DNA of 64,000 bases, taken from contig CAJONE010000004.1 in assembly GCA_905235855.1 (NCBI GenBank), forward strand, positions 1-64,000. The letters run 5' to 3'. The DNA comes from an uncultured Bacteroidales bacterium. GTDB lineage: Bacteria > Bacteroidota > Bacteroidia > Bacteroidales > P3. Shown here one piece after another: positions 1-7,485 of the stretch (positions are counted from its first letter, which is position 1; every line of letters starts with the position of its first letter). The position numbers and the translations under genes are program-made. The notes beneath the pieces are model-generated. The model did not search any database. It was given only the letters and a program-made list of their open reading frames with translations, and had not been told where the DNA came from.

Positions 1-1083
1 GGCAACGAGCCGTCTCACCACGCCGCCTATCTCTACACCTACGTCGGCCAGCCCCAAAAAACGCAAAAAATTGTCGACCGCATACTCAACACCCTCTACA
101 CCTCGCAGCCCGACGGACTATGCGGCAACGAAGACTGCGGACAGATGAGCGCCTGGTACGTGATGAGCGCCATAGGTTTCTACCCCGTATGCCCCGGCAG
201 CGGCGAGTATGTCACCGTCAAACCGCTGTTCAAGAAAGTGACACTGAACGGCACACAGCCTCTGCTAATAGATCAGTCCTCATGGCAGTCCGGCAAGTTC
301 TGGCGCCAGGGAGCGTTTTACGACAAGTCCAGTTCCTCGCTGGCCAACAACGAACGCATCACCCCGGCACCTGTGTTCGGCGACTGGAGCCAACGCTTCG
401 ACAACACTCGCAATCTGTCCTTAGCCATTGCTCTGCCCGAAAACCAGAAAACCAAAATATACTACACCCTCAACGGCAACCTTCCCGACACCAACGCTAC
501 CCCATACACCGAACCCTTCGAGATTAGCCACGACGCGGTGATACAAGCCGTAGCCTATTCGCCCGCCACTGGCTACAGCAACGTCGTGACGCAACGGCTC
601 ACGCGCTTCGCCGCCGACAAGAAGGTCACATATATTGTCGAACCCGACCCGCAGTACTACGAAAACGGAGCCGACGGCCTGGTCGACCGTCTCTACGGAC
701 AGCAAAACTACCGCATAGGCGGCTGGCAGGGATGGCAGAAAGACATGGAGGTGACAATCGACCTCATGCAGCCACGTCCAATACACACTGTCGGTGTCTC
801 GTGCCTCGAGGACACTCGCAGCTGGGTCTTCTTCCCGTCGGCAATAGAGGCCACCGTGTCGGACGACGGCAAGCAATACCGCCCCTTCGCAAGCCGCGCC
901 ACCGGCTACGAACCCATAGCCGACCCAGCCGGCACAAAAGCCCTGCGCACCTTCGAGGTGAAAGGCAACGCCACCGCACGCTACATTCGGCTCAAGGTGA
1001 AAAACTTCGGCCCATTGCCCGCCTGGCACCTCAGCCCCGGCCAGCAGGCCTGGCTCTTCATCGACGAAGTGATCGTGGATTAG
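1..1083 (+). CDS. GH92 family alpha-mannosidase, C-terminal part (5' end outside window)
   Basis: The reading frame is open from base 1; the ORF track starts at an internal ATG at 145. The 360 visible residues contain GNEDCGQMSAWY, the hallmark near the active site of GH92 exo-alpha-mannosidases, preceded by GNEPSHHAAYLY. GH92 enzymes are calcium-dependent and trim mannose from N-glycans or mannan, usually in the periplasm or at the surface. After the catalytic part comes a chitobiase-like beta-sandwich segment (KIYYTLNGNLPDT...) and a C-terminal discoidin-like (F5/8 type C) carbohydrate-binding segment ending in a TAG stop. The signal peptide and N-terminal domain lie outside the window, so localisation cannot be read. 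No SusC/SusD pair is visible here. The family call is firm; linkage specificity is not. Confidence 0.9.
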   Translation, partial: GNEPSHHAAYLYTYVGQPQKTQKIVDRILNTLYTSQPDGLCGNEDCGQMSAWYVMSAIGFYPVCPGSGEYVTVKPLFKKVTLNGTQPLLIDQSSWQSGKFWRQGAFYDKSSSSLANNERITPAPVFGDWSQRFDNTRNLSLAIALPENQKTKIYYTLNGNLPDTNATPYTEPFEISHDAVIQAVAYSPATGYSNVVTQRLTRFAADKKVTYIVEPDPQYYENGADGLVDRLYGQQNYRIGGWQGWQKDMEVTIDLMQPRPIHTVGVSCLEDTRSWVFFPSAIEATVSDDGKQYRPFASRATGYEPIADPAGTKALRTFEVKGNATARYIRLKVKNFGPLPAWHLSPGQQAWLFIDEVIVD

Positions 1084-1163
1084 ACCCAAGCTTAGAACAC
1101 TAATGCACAACACATTAATACAATATTAATGAAAGTATTGCAATCAAACAAGATCTCATTGCT

Positions 1164-1271
1164 CCCATAACTCCCATCTGCCCCATTTTTCCCATTAGCC
1201 CTATCAGCCCCATTAGACCCATCAGCCCCATTAGCCCTATCAGTCCTATAACCCCCATAACCCCCATACAA
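1164..1271. repeat. 9-bp tandem repeat array, consensus CCYATNAGN
   Basis: Twelve consecutive 9-base units can be aligned without gaps, for example CCCATTAGC, CCTATCAGC, CCCATTAGA and CCCATCAGC, degenerating at both ends. It lies between the GH92 stop and the promoter of the RM locus. The unit is a multiple of three, so either strand reads as a short Gly-rich periodic peptide, but no start codon or context supports translation. It is most likely non-coding intergenic repeat DNA. Confidence 0.8.
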
Positions 1272-1279
1272 TCCAGCAA

Positions 1280-1310
1280 TTTGCAATCTCATGTAATTTT
1301 ACTACCTTTG
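1280..1310 (+). promoter_or_regulatory. Bacteroidetes-type promoter for the BcgI-like RM locus
   Basis: A -33 TTTG (1280-1283) and a -7 TACCTTTG (1303-1310) are separated by 19 bases, matching the consensus of the Bacteroidetes primary sigma factor. Transcription would start near 1317, about 48 bases before the ATG at 1365. Confidence 0.65.
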
Positions 1311-1364
1311 CGCCTGAATCCAAATTTGAAATGTCCACTGGAAAAAGAAAAGAAAGGATAACCT

Positions 1365-3281
1365 ATGCCCAAGAAAGAAGCCGCCACCGACCTTTGGGTC
1401 TACGAACTCTTGAAATAGGCTGGTCTTAAACTTGACCCACAGGGAAGCACTATTCCCGAAGTCGAGCAAGCCCTCAAATCTGCTTCCAAGAAAGGCACAG
1501 GAAAGGCAGGTCGCCCGGAGTTTTGCGGCGTAGTAAAAGATTTTCTCATTGTCATTGAAGACAAACCAAGTCTCGACAAACATATCCATCGAACCCCCAC
1601 CGGCCTGATTGACCTTGATCCGCAGTTCACCACTGCCTACGCTGTTAATGGGGCTTTCCACTATGCCCGTCATATAGCCCTAAACACCAATTTCCACAAG
1701 GTGTTTGCTCTTGGCATCAGCGGCGATGAGAAGCACCATCGCATCACCCCTCTTTTCGTCAACGAACGCGACGACCTCTGGGAACTGGACGATGTTGAAA
1801 CGCTCATATCGTTCAGCGAACAGAACATTGTCGAGTACTACCTGCGCCGTGTACAGAAAGAGCCCACCCCCGACGAGAAACAAACTGCCGACATTCTCCG
1901 TGATGCTCGCCAGCTCCACGAGGATTTGCGCAACTACGGCAATATCCAGGACCAGCAGAAACCCCTTATCGTTTCGGGCATTCTTCTCGCTCTCCGCGAA
2001 GTGAAAGAGAACAATTTCTCAATCGACTCTCTTACTGGCGACCGCGTAAACACCGACGGAAACAAAATTTATGCTGCCATTGAAAGCAACCTCAAACGTG
2101 CCAACGTCACTCCCGACACCAAGCGCGACAAACTTCTCTCGCAGTTCTCTGTCATTCGCGACACAGCCAAAATCAACGAGGTTGACCCCGTTCTGAAAAA
2201 GACACCTCTCCGCTACTATGTCGAGTTCCTGAATAAGAGCGTTTTCCAAAACATACAATACATTCATTCTGCCGAGGATTGGATTGGTCTTTTCTATGGC
2301 GAGTTTATGTCCTATAGTGGTGGCGACGGGCAAAGCCTCGGCATTGTTCTCACACCTAAACATATCACTACACTCTTCTGCGACCTGCTGGATTTGAAAC
2401 CTACCGACCGTGTGCTTGACCCCTGTTGTGGCACTGGTGGTTTTCTCATCGCAGCAATGCACGATATGCTTCGCCAGACGGCCGATGAACAGCAACGTCG
2501 TTCCATCAAACGCGACCAACTCTTTGGCATCGAACTCCAGTCCTATATGTTCACCATCGCCACCACCAATATGATTCTCCGTGGTGATGGCAAGTCCAAT
2601 CTCCACAACCTCGATTTCCTGAAGCAGAATCCGTCGCAGTTGCAACAGAAGCAGTGCACCGTCGGAATGATGAATCCGCCCTATAGTCAGGGTAGCAAGA
2701 CCAACCCCAACCTTTACGAGATTTCTTTCACCGAGCATCTGCTTAACTCAATGGTCGAAGGTGGCCGTGTGGCTGTCATCGTCCCCCAGTCTTCTTTCAC
2801 TGGCAAAACCAAAGAAGAACAAGCCGTCAAAGATTCTATACTGAAAAAGCACACTCTCGAAGGTGTCATCACACTCAACAAAAACACCTTCTATGGCGTT
2901 GGCACTAATCCCTGCATTGCCGTCTTCACCGCTGGCATCCCTCACGACAAAAATCATATCTGCCAGTTTATCAACTTCGAGGACGACGGCTACGAAGTAT
3001 CCAAGCATATCGGCCTTGTCGAGACGGCTTCGGCCAAGGACAAACGCCAACATCTTCTCGATGTTTGGCGCGGTGCAGAGGCACCCTCCAAATTCTGTGT
3101 CCGCACCACCATCGAGGCCGAGGATGAATGGCTCCACGCCTTCTACTATTTCAACGACGAGATTCCTACCGAGGCCGATTTTGAACGCACTATGGCCGAC
3201 TATTTGACTTTCGAGTTCAATATGCTCACCCACGGTCGAGGATACCTCTTTGAAGGCGGAAAGGAGGACACAAATGAATAG
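1365..3281 (+). CDS. BcgI-like type IIB RM subunit A (nuclease + N6-adenine methylase), interrupted by in-frame TAG
   Basis: Read from ATG 1365 through an in-frame TAG at codon 18, the frame encodes 638 residues, close to the length I recall for BcgI subunit A. Residues ~1-110 form a PD-(D/E)XK nuclease domain with D59 and E65-x-K67 (VIEDK). A helical segment follows, then a gamma-class N6-adenine methylase with motif I DPCCGTGGF (~352) and motif IV NPPY (~437). Such fused proteins pair with a separate two-TRD specificity subunit and cut on both sides of the site. The ORF track starts at ATG 1701 because the TAG blocks the upstream frame; translation from there would lose the nuclease but keep the methylase. 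The locus may therefore modify without cutting, unless the TAG is read through, reverts or is an error. The stop overlaps the next start (TRD1 ATG at 3274), so the genes are coupled. Confidence 0.8.
1416..1418 (+). other. Premature in-frame amber codon in the RM nuclease domain
   Basis: ATG CCC AAG opens at 1365 and the 18th codon is TAG, inside VYELLK*AGLKLDPQGS. The frame on both sides reads as one continuous nuclease domain, so the codon interrupts a gene rather than marking its start. One base separates TAG from CAG (Gln), AAG (Lys) or GAG (Glu). The GH92 gene and this gene itself end in TAG, which argues against genome-wide TAG recoding. Confidence 0.85.
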
Positions 3282-3987
3282 CCACCGCTGGGCAGATTTT
3301 TATCTGACTGATTTTTTCGATTGTGTCAAGGGTAACCAAAACAATATGGCCACTTTGGCAAATGGCAGTTTACCGCTCGTATCCGCAAAGAAAACCGATA
3401 ATGGGTATAAGCAGTTTGTCGAACCTAACCACAAACGTATTTTCGAGGGCAACATTATAACACTCAATAACGATGGTGATGGTGGTGCTGGTATTGCGTA
3501 CTACCAGCCTCATCGTATGGCCCTCGATAGCCACGTTACGGCTTTGATTCCAAAACAGAACCTTTCCAGATTCCAATTATTGTTTGTCGCTATGTGTATA
3601 ACCAAGCAACGAGAACGCTTTGGTCACGGCTATTCAATTAATGCCTCACGCATCCGCACATTCAAGTATATGCTTCCTGTAACAGCCAACGGCACTCCCG
3701 ACTGGCAGTTTATGGAGAACTATATGCGCCAAAAAGAACAGCAAATCCTCAAACCGACAATAGATAGACTATGCAAGCAGTTGATATACAATCAAATAGG
3801 GGGGGTGAGTATCGCAACCTCCTCAACCACAAGTGGAAAGCATTTGATTTTACCGATGTTTTCACCGATATTCAACGGGGAAAACGACTTAAAAAAGCCG
3901 ACCATTCAGAAGGCAACACCCCTTATGTATCTTCCACTTCGCAGACAAACGGTGTCGATGGCTTTATCGGAAACACGAGCCGCGTAA
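3274..3987 (+). CDS. Specificity half-subunit TRD1 of the BcgI-like system (out of frame with TRD2)
   Basis: I start this at ATG 3274 rather than the track's 3250, because a strong purine run (AAAGGAGG) precedes it and it overlaps the methylase stop. Residues ~1-170 form one target-recognition domain of the type I/IIB HsdS kind, ending in the conserved dimerising helix (TPDWQFMENYMRQKEQQIL). After the G7 tract at 3799-3805 the frame leaves the homologous sequence and runs ~60 residues of apparent nonsense to 3987. With eight G the frame would continue into TRD2, giving a protein of about 361 residues, comparable to the ~340-residue BcgI B subunit. As written it is a lone half-subunit with a foreign tail, in a state I interpret as 'fusion off'. 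Confidence 0.75.
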   Translation: MNSHRWADFYLTDFFDCVKGNQNNMATLANGSLPLVSAKKTDNGYKQFVEPNHKRIFEGNIITLNNDGDGGAGIAYYQPHRMALDSHVTALIPKQNLSRFQLLFVAMCITKQRERFGHGYSINASRIRTFKYMLPVTANGTPDWQFMENYMRQKEQQILKPTIDRLCKQLIYNQIGGVSIATSSTTSGKHLILPMFSPIFNGENDLKKPTIQKATPLMYLPLRRQTVSMALSETRAA

Positions 3988-4358
3988 GAGCCTTTGAAGA
4001 TTGCCTTACTGTTGCAAACAGCGGTAGTGTGGGTAGTGCTTTTTACCATCGTTACCGCTTCGTGGCAAGCGACCATGTCACAAGACTTCAGCGCGAGGGT
4101 TTGGACAAGTACGCCTATCTTTTTATGGTTCCCATCATCAACCGTCTATCCGAGAAATATAGTTTCAACCGAGAAATAAACGATGAGAGGATAAAAAGGG
4201 AGAAGCTTCTGCTTCCCATTGACAACAAAGGAGAAATAGATTTTGCCTTCATGTCCGACTTTATGCGTGAAGTAGAGAAAGATATACTTGGCACAACGCT
4301 AAAGTATTTCGCTGACAAACAGATTGTTACCCCCCCACCAGAAGCAAATAGCGTTTAA
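3771..4358 (+). CDS. Specificity half-subunit TRD2 of the BcgI-like system
   Basis: An ATG at 3771, inside the end of TRD1, opens a frame of 195 residues. After the G tract it reads as a second complete recognition domain (WKAFDFTDVFTDIQRGKRL onward), closing with the same type of helix (IDFAFMSDFMREVEKDIL). It ends just beyond the C7 tract with PPPEANSV and a TAA stop. Its own ATG would let it be made as a separate half-subunit in the present state; one more G upstream fuses it to TRD1, and one C fewer downstream fuses it to TRD3. The three modules differ in their variable region but share the closing helix, as expected for modules recognising different half-sites. Whether the short form is translated is unknown. 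Confidence 0.72.
   Translation: MQAVDIQSNRGGEYRNLLNHKWKAFDFTDVFTDIQRGKRLKKADHSEGNTPYVSSTSQTNGVDGFIGNTSRVRAFEDCLTVANSGSVGSAFYHRYRFVASDHVTRLQREGLDKYAYLFMVPIINRLSEKYSFNREINDERIKREKLLLPIDNKGEIDFAFMSDFMREVEKDILGTTLKYFADKQIVTPPPEANSV
3799..3805 (+). repeat. G7 homopolymer tract at the TRD1/TRD2 junction (candidate phase-variation switch)
   Basis: Seven G follow CAAATA. In the TRD1 frame they read ATA GGG GGG GTG AGT. One extra G gives ATA GGG GGG GGT GAG TAT, which enters the TRD2 frame exactly (GEYRNLLNHKW). Slippage of such tracts during replication is the established mechanism of phase variation. Confidence 0.75.
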
Positions 4359-4902
4359 AGAATTCTTATTCACCGAAATTTTTATCATCCAGAAAGGTTT
4401 TTACAACAAGAAACCTCCCTGCTTTGAGCATGGCAACATCCCTTTCATTGGTGCAACAGAAAACAACAACGGCATAACAGGTTTTACTGACTATTATACA
4501 ATCGAAGCCAATTCAAAAATAGGCTATGGCAAAAACGAGAGCATCGAACGCAAAATCTACAAAGGCAATGCAATATGCGTAACCAACAACGGTTCGGTCG
4601 GCTATGCCTACTATCAGCCAACCGACTTCACATGTACTCACGATGTTAACCCTCTATACATCAAAACGCATGTTCTAAATCATCATATCGCCATGTACCT
4701 TGTTGCTTGCATCGAACAACAGCGTGTCTGTTTCACATATGCACGCAAATGGAGACCCAAACGCATGATACATTCAAAACTGATGCTTCCCGCCACCTCC
4801 AAAGGCAACCCCGATTGGGACTATATGGAAGCCTATATACGTCACATCGAAAACCAGCAAATCCTTTCTGCCCTTACCCACTTCGTCCACCAAACCAATT
4901 AA
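4324..4902 (+). CDS. Specificity module TRD3 of the BcgI-like system (no ATG of its own)
   Basis: The 192-residue frame begins only at a TTG (4324) overlapping the C tract, and no ATG lies near its start. It reads as a third recognition domain: AFKEFLFTEIFIIQKGFY at the start, NGSVGYAYYQP in the middle and the closing helix NPDWDYMEAYIRHIENQQIL, clearly related to the end of TRD1. Without its own good start it is probably a silent cassette that is expressed only when the C tract shrinks by one base and TRD2 reads into it. A TRD2-TRD3 product from ATG 3771 would be about 377 residues, a normal two-TRD specificity subunit. The stop at 4902 closes the RM locus; the next gene starts 36 bases later. 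Confidence 0.72.
   Translation: MLPPHQKQIAFKEFLFTEIFIIQKGFYNKKPPCFEHGNIPFIGATENNNGITGFTDYYTIEANSKIGYGKNESIERKIYKGNAICVTNNGSVGYAYYQPTDFTCTHDVNPLYIKTHVLNHHIAMYLVACIEQQRVCFTYARKWRPKRMIHSKLMLPATSKGNPDWDYMEAYIRHIENQQILSALTHFVHQTN
4330..4336 (+). repeat. C7 homopolymer tract at the TRD2/TRD3 junction (second candidate switch)
   Basis: Seven C follow GATTGTTA. The TRD2 frame reads GTT ACC CCC CCA CCA and stops soon after. With six C it reads GTT ACC CCC CAC CAG AAG CAA, which is the TRD3 frame (HQKQIAFKEF). A second tract at the equivalent junction makes chance an unlikely explanation. Confidence 0.75.
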
Positions 4903-4938
4903 TACCCCACACAAGATAACACCAAAAACCCTTCCGTT

Positions 4939-5724
4939 ATGATACAGTCCCAATTGCTCCGCCTCGACCCGCCCTACCAAATCATCTCCGCAGGCGGCCT
5001 CGTCGGCATACAACTCGCTACACTCATCGTCATCGACGATAAAACCGACCGCGACGGCAACTACGCCGTCGAAACCCACAGCCACCCCGTCGTCTCATAC
5101 AGCCCGAAACTCCTCTACCCTCCCCCCAGAAACTCTGTGGCTCGACGCATCTCCCTCGCACCCGAAGGCGCCGTCTGGAACAAGGTCGAAGTCAGCGACA
5201 TCCATGTCCTCGGCATCGCCGGCGAACAAAACAGCCCCATCTCCCTCGACCAATACATCTCTATCATCCCCACCGACCCTGCTTCCACGCCTATAAAGCG
5301 TATTTGGAACGAAAAATCCATTGTGAAAATGTTCAATATGCCAGCCGAATTACACAAATTCGGCTTCTCATTCCTGCCATCCTCCACCCTTATGAAAAGA
5401 GATTCCGACAGAAACGTCATAATAACCCTCACCCCGGATGTCCATCCAAACTCCACCCCTCTTGTCCGCATCTCGTTTGGAGGCAGTCGCAAAACCTCTC
5501 TCGCCGACTTCTGTGTCCAGCTTTTCGACAACGATAGGCATCCATCAATCAATCGTTGCGTGATCGACGTCACCTACGCCGTCCAAAGCATCTATCAACT
5601 TTTCATCTCTCCAAACAAAATCATATTCTCCTTCGACACCGACTCTACCAACGACAACGTACTTCGCGACACTCTGCAGGAACTCACCTCCCGCCTCAAC
5701 GCCGAACTGCTGAAACAAAAATGA
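4939..5724 (+). CDS. Conserved-looking protein of unknown function, first of a coupled pair
   Basis: This 261-residue protein has no signal peptide or clear membrane segment, and I do not recognise the family. It opens with MIQSQLLRLDPPYQIISAGG. Codon use is strongly C-ending, unlike the more A/T-rich RM modules just upstream, so the two blocks may have different histories. The stop TGA overlaps the ATG of the next gene (ATGA, 5721-5724), so the pair is very probably co-translated and may act together. Its position beside an RM locus hints at a defence or mobile-element role, but nothing in the sequence shows one. Confidence 0.6.
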   Translation: MIQSQLLRLDPPYQIISAGGLVGIQLATLIVIDDKTDRDGNYAVETHSHPVVSYSPKLLYPPPRNSVARRISLAPEGAVWNKVEVSDIHVLGIAGEQNSPISLDQYISIIPTDPASTPIKRIWNEKSIVKMFNMPAELHKFGFSFLPSSTLMKRDSDRNVIITLTPDVHPNSTPLVRISFGGSRKTSLADFCVQLFDNDRHPSINRCVIDVTYAVQSIYQLFISPNKIIFSFDTDSTNDNVLRDTLQELTSRLNAELLKQK

Positions 5725-6362
5725 CCTACAAGTCGGCAAATATCGTCCTCGGCGAGGGCGAAACCTGGCCCACAGAAATCCTCGTCCGAAGCCTCACCGT
5801 TCATAACGAAATAAGCGATGCTGAATGGTGGCGGCGTATGGCTATTCTTCTCGATGCTGTAGATCAAACCGGTGACAAAAAGCTGAAAGAAGCCCTCAAC
5901 CTCGCAAAAATACAGCGCTTCGGCTCAGGTTTCCCCGTCCAGGAAGTCGCCTCCCCGCAAAATATCCCTTCCACCGACCGCGACAGCCAACTCAACTTCT
6001 ACGCACCTACATTCCATCTCAAAAACCTTCTCAGCCAACCTTGGTTCGCCACCGTCAGCTCAAACGATCGCTTCAACCAACAGTGGACCGACACCTTCAT
6101 CGAATCCCTCATGAACTCCGAATGGAGCCAAACCATCGCCATCGATTGGGCCTCTACGGGCAAACGATCCAAAGTCCTCCAAATCAAAGCTCACATCGTC
6201 GGCCTCCTCGCCGACAACCAAGTCCTCAAAGGCTCACTAAACTCCATCGCCGAAGCCGTCAATATCACCGATAACCCTCGCACCTTCGCCCGCTATATGT
6301 CCGAGGGCCGCAAACAGCCCTACGCCGACTGGGTGCGCGACTACATTTCCCATTCCATCTGA
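5721..6362 (+). CDS. Protein of unknown function, translationally coupled to the upstream gene
   Basis: I use ATG 5721 (MTYKSANIVLGEGETWPTEI), which overlaps the previous stop; the track's earlier start at 5556 lies inside the preceding gene. The 213-residue product is soluble-looking. Its N-terminal third contains DAEWWRRMAILLDAVDQTG, and the C-terminal ~60 residues (SLNSIAEAVNITDNPRTFARY) look helical and could form a small helix-turn-helix-like domain, which is inference. Codon use matches its partner. A strong intrinsic terminator follows at 6390, so the two-gene unit ends here. I cannot assign a function. Confidence 0.55.
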   Translation: MTYKSANIVLGEGETWPTEILVRSLTVHNEISDAEWWRRMAILLDAVDQTGDKKLKEALNLAKIQRFGSGFPVQEVASPQNIPSTDRDSQLNFYAPTFHLKNLLSQPWFATVSSNDRFNQQWTDTFIESLMNSEWSQTIAIDWASTGKRSKVLQIKAHIVGLLADNQVLKGSLNSIAEAVNITDNPRTFARYMSEGRKQPYADWVRDYISHSI

Positions 6363-6389
6363 CACCCCGCACCTCGTCTTTTGCGATTG

Positions 6390-6434
6390 AATAATGCGAT
6401 TGAACTCCCTCATTTCAATCGCATTATTTTTTTT
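6390..6434 (+). terminator. Strong intrinsic terminator after the coupled unknown genes
   Basis: A perfect 15-bp stem (AATAATGCGATTGAA with its complement at 6414-6428) closes a 9-base loop and is followed by a T run. The stem embeds TGCGATTGAA, a decamer also found nearby at 6382 and 6482. Confidence 0.85.
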
Positions 6435-6481
6435 ATCCACCCCAAACGGCGGCCAACACGCACTTTCGCCCAATCTCCCTC

Positions 6482-6541
6482 TGCGATTGAATTTGCAAAC
6501 CCCAAACGCTAATTCAACCGCATAATCTCACCCTACTTTTG
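6482..6541 (+). promoter_or_regulatory. Promoter with flanking TGCGATTGAA-type repeats before the DUF6266-like gene
   Basis: TACTTTTG at 6534-6541 fits the Bacteroidetes -7 box. TGCGATTGAA at 6482-6491 and its near-complement TTCAACCGCA at 6513-6522 form an inverted pair, the second arm lying where the -33 box would be. This is an operator-like arrangement; no binding protein can be named. Confidence 0.45.
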
Positions 6542-6572
6542 CACTCGGTTTCGATAACAACACCATTCGTCG

Positions 6573-6627
6573 CATAGACAAAACATAGACCGGACATAGA
6601 CAACGCATAGACAAATCATAGACCAAC
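6573..6627 (+). repeat. Five 11-bp iterons, CATAGACNNNN, in the leader of the DUF6266-like gene
   Basis: CATAGAC occurs at 6573, 6584, 6595, 6606 and 6617, every 11 bases exactly, with variable four-base spacers (AAAA, CGGA, AACG, AAAT, CAAC). The phasing is about one DNA helical turn. The array lies downstream of the -7 box at 6534 and 72 bases before the ATG at 6699, so it would be transcribed as 5' leader if that promoter is used. Confidence 0.85.
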
Positions 6628-6698
6628 GTACCTCAAAAACGAAAAAACATCGATGTTTCTATAATCAATTTTTTTATTAACATTTAAAATTTATCAAC

Positions 6699-7337
6699 AT
6701 GGGTAAATCAAACAATGGGATGAAAATCCACTGGAACGGCCAAGTCGGCCGAATCGTTGGCTACACCTCTCGTGGCCATGACTATTGGCGCTCTCTCGCC
6801 AGCAACTACAACAACCCGCGCACCGACGCTCAAATGCTCCACCGCGCCAAGTTTGCTTTCACATCGGCCTTCATCCACGACATCGGCCCCGCCTACAAGT
6901 CCGGCTACGCTCACTACAACACCTCCAAATGCCAGCGTGCCAACTTCTTCCACCAACTCTACCACGATGCCGTCTCCGGCAACCTTCCAAGCGGCTTCAC
7001 CATCGACCCAGCAAAAGTCCTCGTCTCTCGCGGCAATCTCACACCAGCCTACAACATCCTCGCCTCCATCGCTGCCGCCTCTCACTCCGTCTCCTTCGGC
7101 TGGTCCGACAACTCCGGCGTCGCCGAAGCCAAGGCCGATGACCGCCTCCTCTACTGCATCTTCAACATCTCACGGCGTCAGAGCATCTTCTCCGACAATG
7201 CAGCCACTCGCGCCGACGAGTCTGCCGAAGCCTCCTACCCCTCCGCGTGGGCCGGCGACACTCTCCACATCTACGCTGGTTGGCTCAACCTCTCCTCTGC
7301 CTCCGACTCCTCCTTCCTCGGCACCTTCACCGCCTGA
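6699..7337 (+). CDS. DUF6266-like protein
   Basis: The 212-residue product has the start pattern of the DUF6266 family common in Bacteroidetes: GQVGRIVGYTSRGHDYWRS, then NPRTDAQMLHRAKFAF and a helical stretch (YKSGYAHYNTSKCQRANFFH). The C-terminal half is predicted beta-rich (HSVSFGWSDNSG, DTLHIYAGW). There is no signal peptide. The family has no established function that I know of. The gene has a long AT-rich leader carrying the iteron array and a hairpin shortly after its stop, so it is an independent transcription unit. Codons are strongly C-ending, like the two unknown genes upstream. The family call rests on the N-terminal pattern and is moderately sure. Confidence 0.7.
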   Translation: MGKSNNGMKIHWNGQVGRIVGYTSRGHDYWRSLASNYNNPRTDAQMLHRAKFAFTSAFIHDIGPAYKSGYAHYNTSKCQRANFFHQLYHDAVSGNLPSGFTIDPAKVLVSRGNLTPAYNILASIAAASHSVSFGWSDNSGVAEAKADDRLLYCIFNISRRQSIFSDNAATRADESAEASYPSAWAGDTLHIYAGWLNLSSASDSSFLGTFTA

Positions 7338-7362
7338 CTCTCCAGGCCGACCCTCTCCACCC

Positions 7363-7388
7363 AAGCCCCGCCTCTCATGGCGGGGCTT
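7363..7388 (+). terminator. Hairpin after the DUF6266-like gene
   Basis: A 10-bp GC-rich stem (AAGCCCCGCC and its complement) with a 6-base loop starts 26 bases after the stop. The downstream T run is poor, so termination may be inefficient or Rho-assisted. Confidence 0.55.
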
Positions 7389-7485
7389 GTTCCATCTCTT
7401 CCAAATAACCTGTGTTTTATTGTCAAACCTTGGTATCGGTTTCTCTGACAGATAACACAATTCAACCACCTTACGACCGCTTTGC

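Noticed and set aside
1416-1418. TAG recoded as an amino acid (alternative genetic code)
   Set aside because: The GH92 gene and the RM A gene itself end in TAG at sensible places, so TAG is used as a stop in this genome.
2019-2738. Long minus-strand ORF inside the methylase gene (239 codons)
   Set aside because: It is the antisense shadow of a well-supported methylase; the same applies to 2748-3233, 34130-35182 and 9318-9926.
6573-6627. Iteron array as a CRISPR array
   Set aside because: The repeats are 7 bases with 4-base spacers, far too short, and no cas genes are in the window.
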